Assembly: GCA_036271375.1 (NCBI GenBank)
Contig: DATBAT010000373.1
Span: 25,291 to 89,290, forward strand
DNA from: DATBAT01 sp036271375
GTDB lineage: Bacteria > Acidobacteriota > Terriglobia > Terriglobales > Acidobacteriaceae
Direction of reading: 5' to 3'
DNA length: 64,000 nucleotides
Positions within the stretch are counted from its first letter, which is position 1. Each line of letters starts with the position of its first letter. A program made the translations under genes and the position numbers. This document shows, piece after piece, positions 36,313 to 45,130 of the stretch. The notes below the pieces were generated by a model. It saw only the letters and a program-made list of their open reading frames with translations, did not search any database and was not told the origin of the DNA.

Positions 36313-37182
36313 ATGCCTCGCTGCCTGATCGCTCTGCTACTAGTGCTTACCGCGTGCGGCCCGCCTCGGCGGGACCGCATTGTCGTCGGCTCCAAGAATT
36401 TCACCGAGCAGCTGATCCTGGGTGAAGTTATCGCGCAGCAGATTGAAAACCGCACTCATCTTCCGGTCGAGCGGCGCTTTTATCTGGCGGGAACCTATAT
36501 TGCGCAACAGGCAATTCTCGGCGGACGCATCGACGTGTATCCGGAATACACCGGCACGGCGTTGACCGCGATTCTGAAACAGCAGCCGACCAGCAATCCG
36601 CAGGAAGTCTTCGGCCGGGTCAAGGCCCAGTATGAAAGCCAATTCAACCTGACGCTGGGCAAGCCGCTCGGTTTTAATGACACATTCGCGATCGAAATTC
36701 GTGGCGAGGATGCACGCACGCTTGGCTTGAAAACTATTTCGCAAGCGGCGGCCTATGCGCCGAAGTGGCGTCCCGGATTCGGTTACGAATTTATGGAAAG
36801 GCCCGACGGCTACAAAGGTTTAGTGACGGCATACAGTCTGAAGTTTGGGGCACAGCCCCGCATCATGGACCTGGGCCTCATAACTCGGGCGCTGAAGAAC
36901 AAACAGGTTGATGTCATCGCCGGGAACGCAACCGACGGACTGATCCCCGCGCTAGATCTGTTTGTTCTCGAAGATGACCGGCACTATTTCCCGCCGTATG
37001 AGGCGGTGCCAGTTGTGCGGCAGGAAACTCTGGTCCAACATCCCGAAGTGAAAGCAGCGCTCGACGAACTTGCGGGAAAGATTTCCGATGACGAGATGCG
37101 TCAGCTGAATTATGCGGTCGACGGGCAGCATCGCAATGCGCCAGATGTTGTGAGGGAATTCTTGAGGAAGAAGGGGTTGTAG
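36313..37182 (+). CDS. quaternary-amine ABC transporter substrate-binding lipoprotein (OpuCC/OsmX-like)
   Basis: A 289-residue binding protein with a lipoprotein signal: the lipobox LTAC puts the acylated Cys at about residue 15, followed by GPPRRD. The mature part matches the OpuAC/ProX-like fold: IVVGSKNFTEQLILGEVIAQ, YIAQQAILGGRIDVYPEYTG, VDVIAGNATDGLIPALDLFV, YFPPYEAVPVVRQETL. Betaine, choline or carnitine are likely ligands, but the binding-cage aromatics cannot be assigned safely. It completes the operon from 34916. Its 3' end faces the Nudix gene 8 bases away. Confidence 0.92.
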   Translation: MPRCLIALLLVLTACGPPRRDRIVVGSKNFTEQLILGEVIAQQIENRTHLPVERRFYLAGTYIAQQAILGGRIDVYPEYTGTALTAILKQQPTSNPQEVFGRVKAQYESQFNLTLGKPLGFNDTFAIEIRGEDARTLGLKTISQAAAYAPKWRPGFGYEFMERPDGYKGLVTAYSLKFGAQPRIMDLGLITRALKNKQVDVIAGNATDGLIPALDLFVLEDDRHYFPPYEAVPVVRQETLVQHPEVKAALDELAGKISDDEMRQLNYAVDGQHRNAPDVVREFLRKKGL

Positions 37183-37190
37183 GTCGGAAT

Positions 37191-37700
37191 TTACCGATCG
37201 AGGGTTTCGTTGCTGATTTTTCCGCGCAGGCATTGCAGTGCCCGGTCCACCACGGCCTGAATCTCGGCCGCATATTTCACTTCGCGCCCCTTGGCCAAAA
37301 TCTTCTTGGCTTCGGCGGCAGAGAACCACGTCGGATTGCGCATCGCTTCTTCGGGTTCCACCGTGCGTTCGACTTCCATGAGAAATGCCTTCACTACATA
37401 TTCCTGCACGCCGGGCAGCTTCCAGAACACGCCTTTCGAATGTACGTAAAGGCAGAAGTGGCGAGGCTCGATTCGCCCGCGCACCCCGGCTTCCTCCCAC
37501 GCTTCACGCTCAGCGGCGCCGCTGTGTGAAAGATGAGGATCGGTGTCGCCCTTGGGGAATGTCCATTTATTGCCGCCGCTGGTATTGACCAGCAGGAACT
37601 CAATCGCCGTGCCACGGCGGCGGTAGCAGACGGCGGCAGTCTGCAAAGGCAACGCGACCTTGAGAGCGGCCTTGGATCCCATCGTGTGTGCTGGCAGCAT
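37191..37700 (-). CDS. Nudix hydrolase family protein with altered Nudix box
   Basis: A 169-residue Nudix-fold protein. The box reads GDTDPHLSHSGAAEREAWEE followed by AGV. The REXXEE metal-binding core is intact, but the first Glu of the GX5E part is Leu. N-terminal KWTFPKGD and the family strand FLLVNTSGGNKW are present. The substrate is unknown; diadenosine polyphosphate or NDP-sugar hydrolysis are possibilities only. The start may be the ATG at 37700 or the one six codons later. A perfect inverted repeat lies about 27 bases upstream. Confidence 0.85.
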   Translation of the reverse strand: MLPAHTMGSKAALKVALPLQTAAVCYRRRGTAIEFLLVNTSGGNKWTFPKGDTDPHLSHSGAAEREAWEEAGVRGRIEPRHFCLYVHSKGVFWKLPGVQEYVVKAFLMEVERTVEPEEAMRNPTWFSAAEAKKILAKGREVKYAAEIQAVVDRALQCLRGKISNETLDR

Positions 37701-37726
37701 TTCTTGCCTGTATCTTACGATGCCCT

Positions 37727-37741
37727 ATATTGCAGCAATAT
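37727..37741. promoter_or_regulatory. perfect inverted repeat ATATTGC-a-GCAATAT
   Basis: Seven-base arms around a single central base, in the 135-base gap between the divergent Nudix gene (start 37700) and the Tat-exported isomerase gene (start 37836). Its place just upstream of the Nudix start and its A+T-rich setting fit an operator for a dimeric repressor. No regulator gene is adjacent. Confidence 0.4.
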
Positions 37742-37835
37742 TAAATCCTGAGAGGGTTGCGAACTAGTAATCTGCGATTTCGGAATCTTATCCGAAAGTG
37801 CTTGATACAATTCCATACCATTCGGGGGACTATTC

Positions 37836-38711
37836 ATGATGAATCGCCGCAATTTTCTGGGCGCGATGACCATTGCGGCTTTGGCGCAGCGCCTTGCCTG
37901 GGCGAAGCAAGTGCACAAGATCGAGCGGATCGGAATTGAGGCATATACCATTCGTGGACTGCTTGCCAGGGATTTCGAGGGTACGCTCGAAACGGTTGCC
38001 GCGATCGGATACAAGGAAATCGAATTTGGCCCAACTATCACTGACCCTAAAAAGGCGAGGGCCATACTGGATCGGCTGGGCATGACCTCGCCTTCGGGCG
38101 CTTTTGCATTCGAAGATATGTCGAGGAAATGGCCGGAGGTGCTGGATCATTGCCAGATCATGGGACACCGTTACATCGTGATTGCGTCGATCAACGAAGA
38201 CCTGCGCAACCAGCCTGATGGGTGGCAGCGAGGGGCTGAGGCATTTAATCGCACCGGTGCGATCACCAGCAAATCTGGAATCTTGGTGATGTACCACTGC
38301 CATTGGCGGGAGTTCGTTCCCATGGCGGACGGAAAAGTGCCTTACGAAATTCTGCTGAAAGAAACCGACCCGCGTTATGTGCAGATGGAAATGGATCTGG
38401 GATGGACGAATATTGGCTGCGCCGACCCGCTCGATTGGTTCGCGCGATACCCGGGACGGTTCCCTCTGGTGCATGTGAAGGACTTTAAGAAACTTCCAGA
38501 CCGCAAAGTTGTCTACGGCGGAAAGTTCGATGGAGACCAGGTGATCCCCGACATGACCGAGATCGGCAATGGGGTAATTGACTGGAAGCGCATTTTTGCT
38601 CATTCCGAACAGGCCGGCATCAAGCATTATTATGTCGAACACGATCTTGCTAAAGACCCAATGGAGTATGCTCGTGCGAGCTTCCGCTATCTGAACGACC
38701 TGAGATTCTAA
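37836..38711 (+). CDS. Tat-exported sugar phosphate isomerase/epimerase-like (xylose isomerase-type TIM barrel)
   Basis: A 291-residue protein with a twin-arginine signal (NRRNFLGAMTIAALAQRLAW), then an AP-endonuclease-2/xylose-isomerase-like TIM barrel. Visible barrel segments: GIEAYTIRGLLARDFEGTLE, IGYKEIEFG, LVMYHCHWREF, VQMEMDLGWTNIGCADPLDW, FPLVHVKDFK and HYYVEHDLAKDP. The conserved acidic and His metal ligands of the fold appear present (E in MEMDL, H in VHVKD, E in VEHDL). The substrate is unknown. A second exported barrel protein follows after 39 bases, suggesting a periplasmic sugar-processing pair. Confidence 0.87.
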   Translation: MMNRRNFLGAMTIAALAQRLAWAKQVHKIERIGIEAYTIRGLLARDFEGTLETVAAIGYKEIEFGPTITDPKKARAILDRLGMTSPSGAFAFEDMSRKWPEVLDHCQIMGHRYIVIASINEDLRNQPDGWQRGAEAFNRTGAITSKSGILVMYHCHWREFVPMADGKVPYEILLKETDPRYVQMEMDLGWTNIGCADPLDWFARYPGRFPLVHVKDFKKLPDRKVVYGGKFDGDQVIPDMTEIGNGVIDWKRIFAHSEQAGIKHYYVEHDLAKDPMEYARASFRYLNDLRF

Positions 38712-38750
38712 CTTCGCGCAACGGGACGACAATCCCGGGAAAAAGGCCAC

Positions 38751-39611
38751 ATGCCTATCTGGACTCGACGTTCCGTGCTTCGTTCCGCGCTGGCTGGCGC
38801 CGCTGCCGTCAGCGTGCGGCCTTCCTTCGGTGATAGCGCCGCTCCGCAACGCAAGGGACGTATCCGGCAGTCGGTGAGCCGCTGGTGCTTCGAGAAAACG
38901 CCGCTCGACCAGCTTTGCGCCTTCGCGAAAGAAATCGGAATGAGCGGCATCGACCTGCTTCGTCCCCCGGAATATGACTTTCCCAGCCGTTACGGTTTGG
39001 TTTGCACCATGGCGACCGTGCCCGGGGTGGAAATCAGTGACGGTTTCAACCGCATAGAAAACCACGCGATGATTGAAGAGAAGCTGAAAGCGGCTCTTCC
39101 ATTGGCTGCGAAAGCCGGTATCGAGAGAGTCGTGGTTTTTTCTGGAAATCGCCGCGGCATGGATGACGAAGAAGGACTGAAGAATACGATCACCGGTCTC
39201 AAGCGCGTCAGGAAGATTGGCGAAGACAACAACATCGTTCTCTGCCTCGAACTGTTAAACAGCAAACACAACCATCCTGATTACATGTGCGATCACACCA
39301 CCTGGGGCGTGCGCGCGGTTTCGGAAGTTAACTCTCCCCACGTGAAGCTTCTGTACGACATCTATCACATGCAAATTATGGAAGGCGATTTGGTGACGAC
39401 CATCCGCGAAAACATTCAGTGGATCGGCCACTTTCATACTGGCGGAGTTCCGGGCCGCCATGAGTTAGATGAAACTCAGGAAGTTCACTGGGACTGTGTG
39501 ATGCGCGCTATCGCCGATACCGGATTCAAAGGATACGTCGCCCACGAGTTCATCCCGGCACGTGATCCGCTGCCATCTTTGCGCCAAGCCGTCGATTTGT
39601 GCGATGTTTAA
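38751..39611 (+). CDS. Tat-exported hydroxypyruvate isomerase-like TIM barrel protein
   Basis: A 286-residue protein with a Tat signal (TRRSVLRSALAGAAAVSVRP). The barrel resembles hydroxypyruvate isomerase/tagatonate epimerase-type proteins: RVVVFSGNRRGMDDEEGLKN-like helix, LCLELLNSKHNHPDYMCDHT, HVKLLYDIYHMQIMEGDLVT, IGHFHTGGVPGRHELDETQE and GYVAHEFIPARDP. The metal ligands E, D, H and E are visible in LELLN, YDIYH, HFHTG and AHEFI. It probably acts with the upstream paralogue-like gene in the periplasm. The substrate cannot be inferred. Confidence 0.87.
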   Translation: MPIWTRRSVLRSALAGAAAVSVRPSFGDSAAPQRKGRIRQSVSRWCFEKTPLDQLCAFAKEIGMSGIDLLRPPEYDFPSRYGLVCTMATVPGVEISDGFNRIENHAMIEEKLKAALPLAAKAGIERVVVFSGNRRGMDDEEGLKNTITGLKRVRKIGEDNNIVLCLELLNSKHNHPDYMCDHTTWGVRAVSEVNSPHVKLLYDIYHMQIMEGDLVTTIRENIQWIGHFHTGGVPGRHELDETQEVHWDCVMRAIADTGFKGYVAHEFIPARDPLPSLRQAVDLCDV

Positions 39612-39767
39612 GGCCCGAAAGGCCCTGAACATCGGGCTTTCCGTGATGACCTTCGTAACTCAACATCCTGAAATGATCGGGCTATCCTAAGCCATCCTCC
39701 ATGCAACGAGGTGGGCACTTCCTGACCGGAGTGGCCGCCAGTCTTTGCCTCTGAGGCTCTTAAGTAC

Positions 39768-42056
39768 ATGGCGAATCAGCTTGGCCGCTTCGAGATTTTG
39801 GGTGAGATCACACGGTCTCCGATGGCTTGCGTGCTCAAAGCGCAAGATCCGGAGAGCAATCAAACCGTCGCGCTAAAAACTTTTGATTTGCAGGCGCTGG
39901 GTGAGGAGTCGGCGGAAGCGCTGCGCGTGGTGTTGGCGGAAGCGGAAAGTATCGAGTCACTCAACAGCCACAACCTGGTCTTGCCTTACGGGGTCGGCGA
40001 CATCGACGGCCAATTCTGCGGATCGATGGAGTACGTGCAAGGCGACAGTATTGCCAACATGCTGGCGCGCGGCGACGAGTTTTCTATCTGGGATCTCCAG
40101 GACGTTGTGCGGCAAGTGTGCCAGGGGCTCGATCATGCACACGCACATAAAGTGGTCCACTACACCTTGGAACCCGCCAAGGTCATGGTGCAGTGGGACG
40201 GCACCGTAAAAATCCTCGGCCTGGGAATTTCCACGCTTAGCCTGCATACCGCCAAGGCTGATCCCGCTTCGACCATTCTTTCCTACATGTCGCCTGAGCA
40301 GGTTCGTGGCGATGAAATCGACGGGCGCTCCAACATTTTCAGTCTGGGAGCCATGCTCTACGAGATGGTGACTCGTCATAAACCTTTTGACGGTTGCGAC
40401 AGCGGAGAGATCAAGGCGAACATTTTGCACGCCGACCCGGTGCCGCCGAACGAGATCAACCCCAAGCTGCACGCGCTGGTGAACGACGTAATTCTTAAGG
40501 CGCTGGCGAAAGATCCAGAAGTGCGCTATCAGAGCGGTCAGGAATTGGTGAACGCACTGGAACGCAAGAAGGACGAAGTAAAGCCGCCGGCGAAAGCTGT
40601 TACCGCCGCAGTTACCAAGAAAACGGAAGTTGCGCGGGCAGCGCCCGAGATGATTTCGGCATTGGACTGCGTCGCTCCGGCTTCGGTAAAGCCGAAGGCA
40701 AGAGCTGCGGCCGCTGGTGTGTCGAGCGCTACGACTTCGTTGGATGACTATGTCACTCCAGCGAATGATACAGCCGCCGCAAAAGTATTGTCGGCTGCGG
40801 CACCGGGAAGAGCCAAATCTCCGAAGATTGCGGTCGACCCGGCGATGGCTGCTCCTGCGCCGGGCAAAGCCACAAGAAGTTTTTCCGAGATGGATGAATT
40901 GCCTCCGATGAAAGAGGCTCCCACGCCTCAATTCGCGCCGGCGGCGGAAGTTGCAGAGCCGGCCCAGGAATTGAGGCAAACAAAATTTCAACCGCAGACG
41001 CGCGACGAGAACCCCAAGCCGGTTGTAGAAGTCGCCAAGAAGGCCGTCGAAGAGATTCGCAAGACTCCGCCAAAACTTTTCCTTTACGCTATCGGCGCGG
41101 CTGTGCTGATCATGCTGATTGTGATCGGGATGATCGCTTCGCACATCCATCGCGAGAACGCCGATGAAGATGGCAGCGTTGCACCCGCCGCATCACGTCA
41201 AACTTCGCACCCTGCACAATCAGCATCAAGCCAGATCGTGGCCGTGCCGTCAGAAAGCGTTGATCGCCAGCAAGCAGTAATCACCATTAAGTCGAAGCCT
41301 GCCGCCAAAAAAGTAGTCAAAGCCGCGGCTCCGGTTGTGGCTGTGGTTCCGGGAGAAGTAACGGTGAATACCGTTCCCGCAGGCGCACAGATTTCGGTGG
41401 ACGGTCAGGTCCAGTCTGGCGGGGTTACGCCTTACGACGTTACTGGACTCTCTCCTGGCCATCACGTGTTCACCGTGACGAAAGCGGGCTTCATCACCGA
41501 GACGCGCAATCTTGAAGTGGCTTCACGCAGCAAGTTTTCGCTCTTCGTGCAGCTAACGCAAACGCCGGCAACGGTACTGGTCACTGCAGAGCCCGCGGGG
41601 GCACAGATTCTCTTGGACGGGCACGACACCGGCAAAGTTACGCCGTCGCAGATTTCCGTCGAGAAGCCGGGCGCCCATACCCTGCTCATCAAGAAGCAGG
41701 GCTATCTGGATGAATCGACCACGGTCAATCTTGAGCCCGGACAAAGCTTCCGCTTTGCCCCCAGCCTCAAACAGCTAGGTTCGACCGACGAGATCAAGAC
41801 CACTGGCAAATTGAAGAAACTTTTCGGCGGAGCCCCGGATGGCATGGCCGCGGTCAGCGTGAAGACCCAGCCAAAGGGAGCGCAGATCGCGGTGAACCGG
41901 CATCTTCTGGATAAAAGTTCTCCGGCGGAGTTCTATCTGAATCCCGGGACTTATGTGATCGACATCACCATGACGGGATACAAGAGCGTTCAGCGGGTAG
42001 TGACCATCGATAAGAGCGCCAAGCTGGCGATCGACGAGGTTTTGGAGCGACAGTAG
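39768..42056 (+). CDS. membrane Ser/Thr pseudokinase with three PEGA repeats
   Basis: A 762-residue protein. An N-terminal protein kinase-like domain (about 5-270) precedes a charged Ala/Pro-rich linker, one membrane helix (about 437-460) and three extracytoplasmic PEGA domains (about 520-585, 590-655, 690-760; motifs VPAGAQISVDG, EPAGAQILLDG, QPKGAQIAVNR). Catalytic motifs are lost. The HRD loop reads HYTLEPAK (T133 for catalytic Asp, K138 for Asn), DFG reads GLG (151-153), and the Gly-rich loop reads LGEITRSPMAC. Lys37 (VALKTF) remains. It should therefore bind partners or nucleotides rather than phosphorylate. The outer PEGA repeats suggest a cell-envelope link. Confidence 0.9.
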   Translation: MANQLGRFEILGEITRSPMACVLKAQDPESNQTVALKTFDLQALGEESAEALRVVLAEAESIESLNSHNLVLPYGVGDIDGQFCGSMEYVQGDSIANMLARGDEFSIWDLQDVVRQVCQGLDHAHAHKVVHYTLEPAKVMVQWDGTVKILGLGISTLSLHTAKADPASTILSYMSPEQVRGDEIDGRSNIFSLGAMLYEMVTRHKPFDGCDSGEIKANILHADPVPPNEINPKLHALVNDVILKALAKDPEVRYQSGQELVNALERKKDEVKPPAKAVTAAVTKKTEVARAAPEMISALDCVAPASVKPKARAAAAGVSSATTSLDDYVTPANDTAAAKVLSAAAPGRAKSPKIAVDPAMAAPAPGKATRSFSEMDELPPMKEAPTPQFAPAAEVAEPAQELRQTKFQPQTRDENPKPVVEVAKKAVEEIRKTPPKLFLYAIGAAVLIMLIVIGMIASHIHRENADEDGSVAPAASRQTSHPAQSASSQIVAVPSESVDRQQAVITIKSKPAAKKVVKAAAPVVAVVPGEVTVNTVPAGAQISVDGQVQSGGVTPYDVTGLSPGHHVFTVTKAGFITETRNLEVASRSKFSLFVQLTQTPATVLVTAEPAGAQILLDGHDTGKVTPSQISVEKPGAHTLLIKKQGYLDESTTVNLEPGQSFRFAPSLKQLGSTDEIKTTGKLKKLFGGAPDGMAAVSVKTQPKGAQIAVNRHLLDKSSPAEFYLNPGTYVIDITMTGYKSVQRVVTIDKSAKLAIDEVLERQ

Positions 42057-42133
42057 GGGTTTCGCTCCGGAACCTCGTAAGCGCCAACCTCCGAAAGCCT
42101 TGCTCTCATTCATTTAAGTTTGCCGGCGTTGGC

Positions 42134-42147
42134 GGACAAGAGTGTCC
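42134..42147. repeat. small dispersed repeat GGACA-agag-TGTCC
   Basis: Imperfect hairpin unit in the spacer before the dehydrogenase gene, followed by ACCCTACAT. Nearly the same text, CAAGAGTGTCC then CCCACAT, begins the window at base 1. A related GGGTGTCCCACCC unit follows rbfA at 9031-9043. Confidence 0.4.
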
Positions 42148-42182
42148 ACCCTACATTCGCTCCCTGATAAACTTTCCCTGCT

Positions 42183-43031
42183 ATGTCCATAAAAAAAGTG
42201 GGTGTGCTTGGCGCTGGCACAATGGGAAACGGCATCGCGCACGTGTTCGCACGGAGAGGTTTTGAAGTTCTGCTGTGCGATGTCGATCAGCGTTTCCTCG
42301 ATCGAGGATTGCAGACTATCGGCAAGAATCTTGATCGCGAAATCGCGAAGAACAAGATTACGATCAATGAAAAGGCAGACGTTTTAGCGCGAATTCAGGG
42401 AATTGTCGACCGCGAGAAACTGGCCGGCTGCGATTTCGTCATTGAAGCCGCTACCGAGAAGCTCGAAATCAAGTCCACCCTTTTTCGCGATCTGGATCGA
42501 ATCTGCCCTCCGGAAGCAGTCCTCGCTTCCAATACTTCTTCCATTTCGATCACCAAGCTCGGAGCCCTGACCAAACGTCCCGAAAAAGTTATAGGAATGC
42601 ACTTTTTTAATCCGGTGCCGGTGATGAAGTTGGTCGAGGTAATCCGCGGGCTGGCGACGTCGCAGGAGACGTTTGAAATTGTGCGTGACCTGGCAGTCAG
42701 GCTGGAGAAGACTCCGGTGGAAGTCAACGATGCTCCGGGATTCGTTTCCAATCGCGTGCTGATGCCGTTGCTGAACGAAGCCATGTACACCGTGATGGAA
42801 GGCGTGGCCACCGCCGAGGCGGTCGATGAGGTATTCAAGCTGGGAATGGCACATCCCATGGGGCCACTCACGCTGGCAGATTTCATCGGGCTGGACGTTT
42901 GCCTCGACATCATGCGCGTCCTGCAGGATGGGCTGGGTGATCCAAAATACCGCCCATGTCCGCTACTGATCAAGATGGTGGATGCGGGATGGCTGGGCCG
43001 GAAGAGCGGCCGAGGATTTTATAAATATTGA
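42183..43031 (+). CDS. 3-hydroxybutyryl-CoA dehydrogenase
   Basis: A 282-residue NAD(P)-dependent 3-hydroxyacyl-CoA dehydrogenase, interconverting 3-hydroxybutyryl-CoA and acetoacetyl-CoA. The Rossmann dinucleotide site is VGVLGAGTMGNGIAHVFA. The family segments FVIEAATEKLEIKSTLFRDL, SNTSSISITKLGALTKRPEK and IGMHFFNPVPVMKLVEVIRG (catalytic His in MHFFNP) are all present. The C-terminal helical domain contains DAPGFVSNRVLMPLLNEAMY and HPMGPLTLADFIGLD. It is single-domain and of usual length. It stands alone, with no thiolase or crotonase adjacent. Confidence 0.93.
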   Translation: MSIKKVGVLGAGTMGNGIAHVFARRGFEVLLCDVDQRFLDRGLQTIGKNLDREIAKNKITINEKADVLARIQGIVDREKLAGCDFVIEAATEKLEIKSTLFRDLDRICPPEAVLASNTSSISITKLGALTKRPEKVIGMHFFNPVPVMKLVEVIRGLATSQETFEIVRDLAVRLEKTPVEVNDAPGFVSNRVLMPLLNEAMYTVMEGVATAEAVDEVFKLGMAHPMGPLTLADFIGLDVCLDIMRVLQDGLGDPKYRPCPLLIKMVDAGWLGRKSGRGFYKY

Positions 43032-43056
43032 TCGTGTCACGCGAGCGTAATCGCGA

Positions 43057-44016
43057 TTAAACCGGGACCGGGGTTCTGTCGACCATTTCCTGGAGAATCA
43101 ACTCGGCCTGCTCGGATTTCTTCAGCGTCGACGAGTGCAAGCCACTGACGCCCACGCGGTGGGCGAATACCGGGACCACCAGAGGCTTGAAGTCTTCCGG
43201 AATGCAAAAGCTGCGGCCTTCCAGAAATGCCATGGCCTGCGCCGCGCGATAGAGCATTTGCGATCCGCGAGGCGAGACGCCTAGTGAAAGCTGCTCGGAC
43301 TCACGCGTCTGACGCACGATGTCCAACGCATAATCGACCAGCGAATCTTCCACCTTCACCTGCGTGACCGCATGTTGCATTTCCAGTACGTCTGCGCCGG
43401 TCAAAACCGGACGTAAATTTTCCAACTGCGCGGTGCCCGCCCGCGAACGCAAGATCTCGCGCTCCGCCTCTTCGTCTGGATAGCCCATGCGCACCCGCAT
43501 CAGAAAGCGATCAAGCTGCGACTCCGGCAGAGGATAGGTTCCGTGATGCTCAACCGGATTCTGCGTAGCAATCACCAGGAACGGCTGCGGCAGCGCATGC
43601 GACGTCGAGTCCATGGTGACCTGATATTCGTTCATGGCCTCAAGCAACGCGGATTGCGTCTTTGGCGTAGTGCGATTGATTTCGTCCGCGAGAAGAATGT
43701 TGGTAAAGATCGGGCCCCGCTTGAATTCGAATTGCTGCTCCATCGCCGAATAAATGGTGATGCCAAGAACGTCGGAGGGCAGCATGTCGCTGGTGAACTG
43801 CACACGCTGAAAGGTGCAATCGAGCGCACGAGCCAGAGCCTGTCCGAGGGTGGTCTTGCCGACGCCAGGGACGCCTTCGATGAGAATGTGTCCGCGGGCC
43901 AGAACGGAGACCAGAGTCAGACGGACGACGTCGTCCTTGCCGCGAATAACTTTGCGGAGCGCGGCCTCGAGTTGTACAGCACGCGAGGACGCAACAGTGG
44001 CGGCTTCAGGCGACAT
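43057..44016 (-). CDS. MoxR-family AAA+ ATPase
   Basis: A 319-residue AAA+ chaperone-like ATPase. Walker A GVPGVGKTTLGQAL, Walker B NILLADEINRTTPKTQSALL, sensor 1 FLVIATQNPVEHHGTYPLPE, and the Arg-finger segment QLDRFLMRVRMGYPD. MoxR proteins usually act with DUF58/VWA partners; none is next to it. The nearest minus-strand gene upstream is the transglutaminase-like gene 152 bases away. Association of MoxR with transglutaminase-domain genes is common, so a shared role is possible. Confidence 0.92.
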   Translation of the reverse strand: MSPEAATVASSRAVQLEAALRKVIRGKDDVVRLTLVSVLARGHILIEGVPGVGKTTLGQALARALDCTFQRVQFTSDMLPSDVLGITIYSAMEQQFEFKRGPIFTNILLADEINRTTPKTQSALLEAMNEYQVTMDSTSHALPQPFLVIATQNPVEHHGTYPLPESQLDRFLMRVRMGYPDEEAEREILRSRAGTAQLENLRPVLTGADVLEMQHAVTQVKVEDSLVDYALDIVRQTRESEQLSLGVSPRGSQMLYRAAQAMAFLEGRSFCIPEDFKPLVVPVFAHRVGVSGLHSSTLKKSEQAELILQEMVDRTPVPV

Positions 44017-44168
44017 TGTCTTGATTCTACTATCGGGATTGCAAGGCGAGAATGTTACGTAGGTTTAAGTGAGCTAGCCGACGGTAAGGCGGTTGGAAAT
44101 CTAGTTTCCGACTGGTAGTTCTTGGTTCCGAGCAGCAAGCGCGGCGGTCTAGCTAGAAGCGGTTTTCG

Positions 44169-45113
44169 TCACTGCTGATCGTGCTGAAACTCCTTGTTGC
44201 CGCCCGCCGCAGTCGAGCGAGTGCGCGTGACGGTCGCCGGCGGCATATCCTGCGGAGGTGGCGCGTCGGCAAGCGCCACAGTTACCGTTACTCCCAGTTC
44301 GCTTTCGGCTTCGCCTTTGTAGACTCCGCGAGTGGGTGGCACGTCGGCATAGTCGCGCCCCAGGGCAACCCGGATGTGGCGTTCCCCGGCCAGCACGTTA
44401 TTGGTTGGATCAAGCCCCACCCAACCCGGGCCCGGGACGTAGGCTTCCACCCAGGCATGAGTGGCGCTATCCGGTGAGCGGTCGGTACTGTGTTGCGAGT
44501 GGTACAGATATCCGCTGACGTAACGAGCGGGAATGTGATATTCGCGCAGCAAGGCGATCGTGATGTGAGCGAAATCCTGGCAGACTCCGGTACGCGATCG
44601 AAGAGTGTCGTCGATTGGTGAATCTACTTCGGTGCTGTTAGGTACGTATTGAAATGCTTTGTAGATAGTTTGATTCAGATTCAGAACAAACTCGAGCGGA
44701 GTCGCGCAACGGTGGATCTTCACTTCGGTGGCGAACTCCTTTAGCAGATTGCTGGGTTGCGCATAGTGGCTGGGAAGCAGGAATTCCCAGAAATCGCCGG
44801 TCGCGATTAGACCGTCGAGGGAGTCCCAGTTGCCTGCTGCTTCAGCCTCCGGCTCAGGAACGGGAAGAACCTCGACAACTGCCTGCGCGGTAACCCGAGC
44901 ACGGGCGTGGCGCCGCGGGATGTCGAAGTGATGCACCATGTTTCCCGAGAAGTCGCGGTAGACCATGACGTTGGCGCGCGGAAAGACATCGAGATAAAAA
45001 GTCAGGCATCGCTGCTGCGTGTCACTGCGAGGTTGCATACGGACTTCCATCACGCTCTCGCGGATGGGCGGATCGTAGCCGAAAGTGGTGACGTGCCGAG
45101 CTGAATAAATCAT
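44169..45113 (-). CDS. transglutaminase-like cysteine peptidase family protein
   Basis: A 314-residue cytoplasmic protein with an N-terminal beta domain (about 1-110) and a transglutaminase-like core. The catalytic triad is visible: Cys in RSRTGVCQDFAHI, His in SATHAWVEAYVPG, and Asp in WVGLDPTNNVLAG. The start is ATG 45113, preceded by a strong GGGAGG site 8 bases upstream; an upstream in-frame TTG overlaps the preceding gene. It is the last member of the ATP-grasp / alpha-E / transglutaminase trio, a conserved set thought to make or process a peptide-like product. Confidence 0.9.
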   Translation of the reverse strand: MIYSARHVTTFGYDPPIRESVMEVRMQPRSDTQQRCLTFYLDVFPRANVMVYRDFSGNMVHHFDIPRRHARARVTAQAVVEVLPVPEPEAEAAGNWDSLDGLIATGDFWEFLLPSHYAQPSNLLKEFATEVKIHRCATPLEFVLNLNQTIYKAFQYVPNSTEVDSPIDDTLRSRTGVCQDFAHITIALLREYHIPARYVSGYLYHSQHSTDRSPDSATHAWVEAYVPGPGWVGLDPTNNVLAGERHIRVALGRDYADVPPTRGVYKGEAESELGVTVTVALADAPPPQDMPPATVTRTRSTAAGGNKEFQHDQQ

Positions 45114-45130
45114 AGAGGTTTCCTCCCGGC

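Noticed and set aside
37830..39065. Minus-strand open frame of about 411 codons over the two isomerase genes
   Set aside because: It runs across two well-supported genes and their spacer on the opposite strand and shows no family motif.
39609..39648. Possible terminator after the second isomerase gene (GGCCCGAAAGGCC region)
   Set aside because: Some pairing is possible, but there is no T-run on either strand and the stem is irregular.
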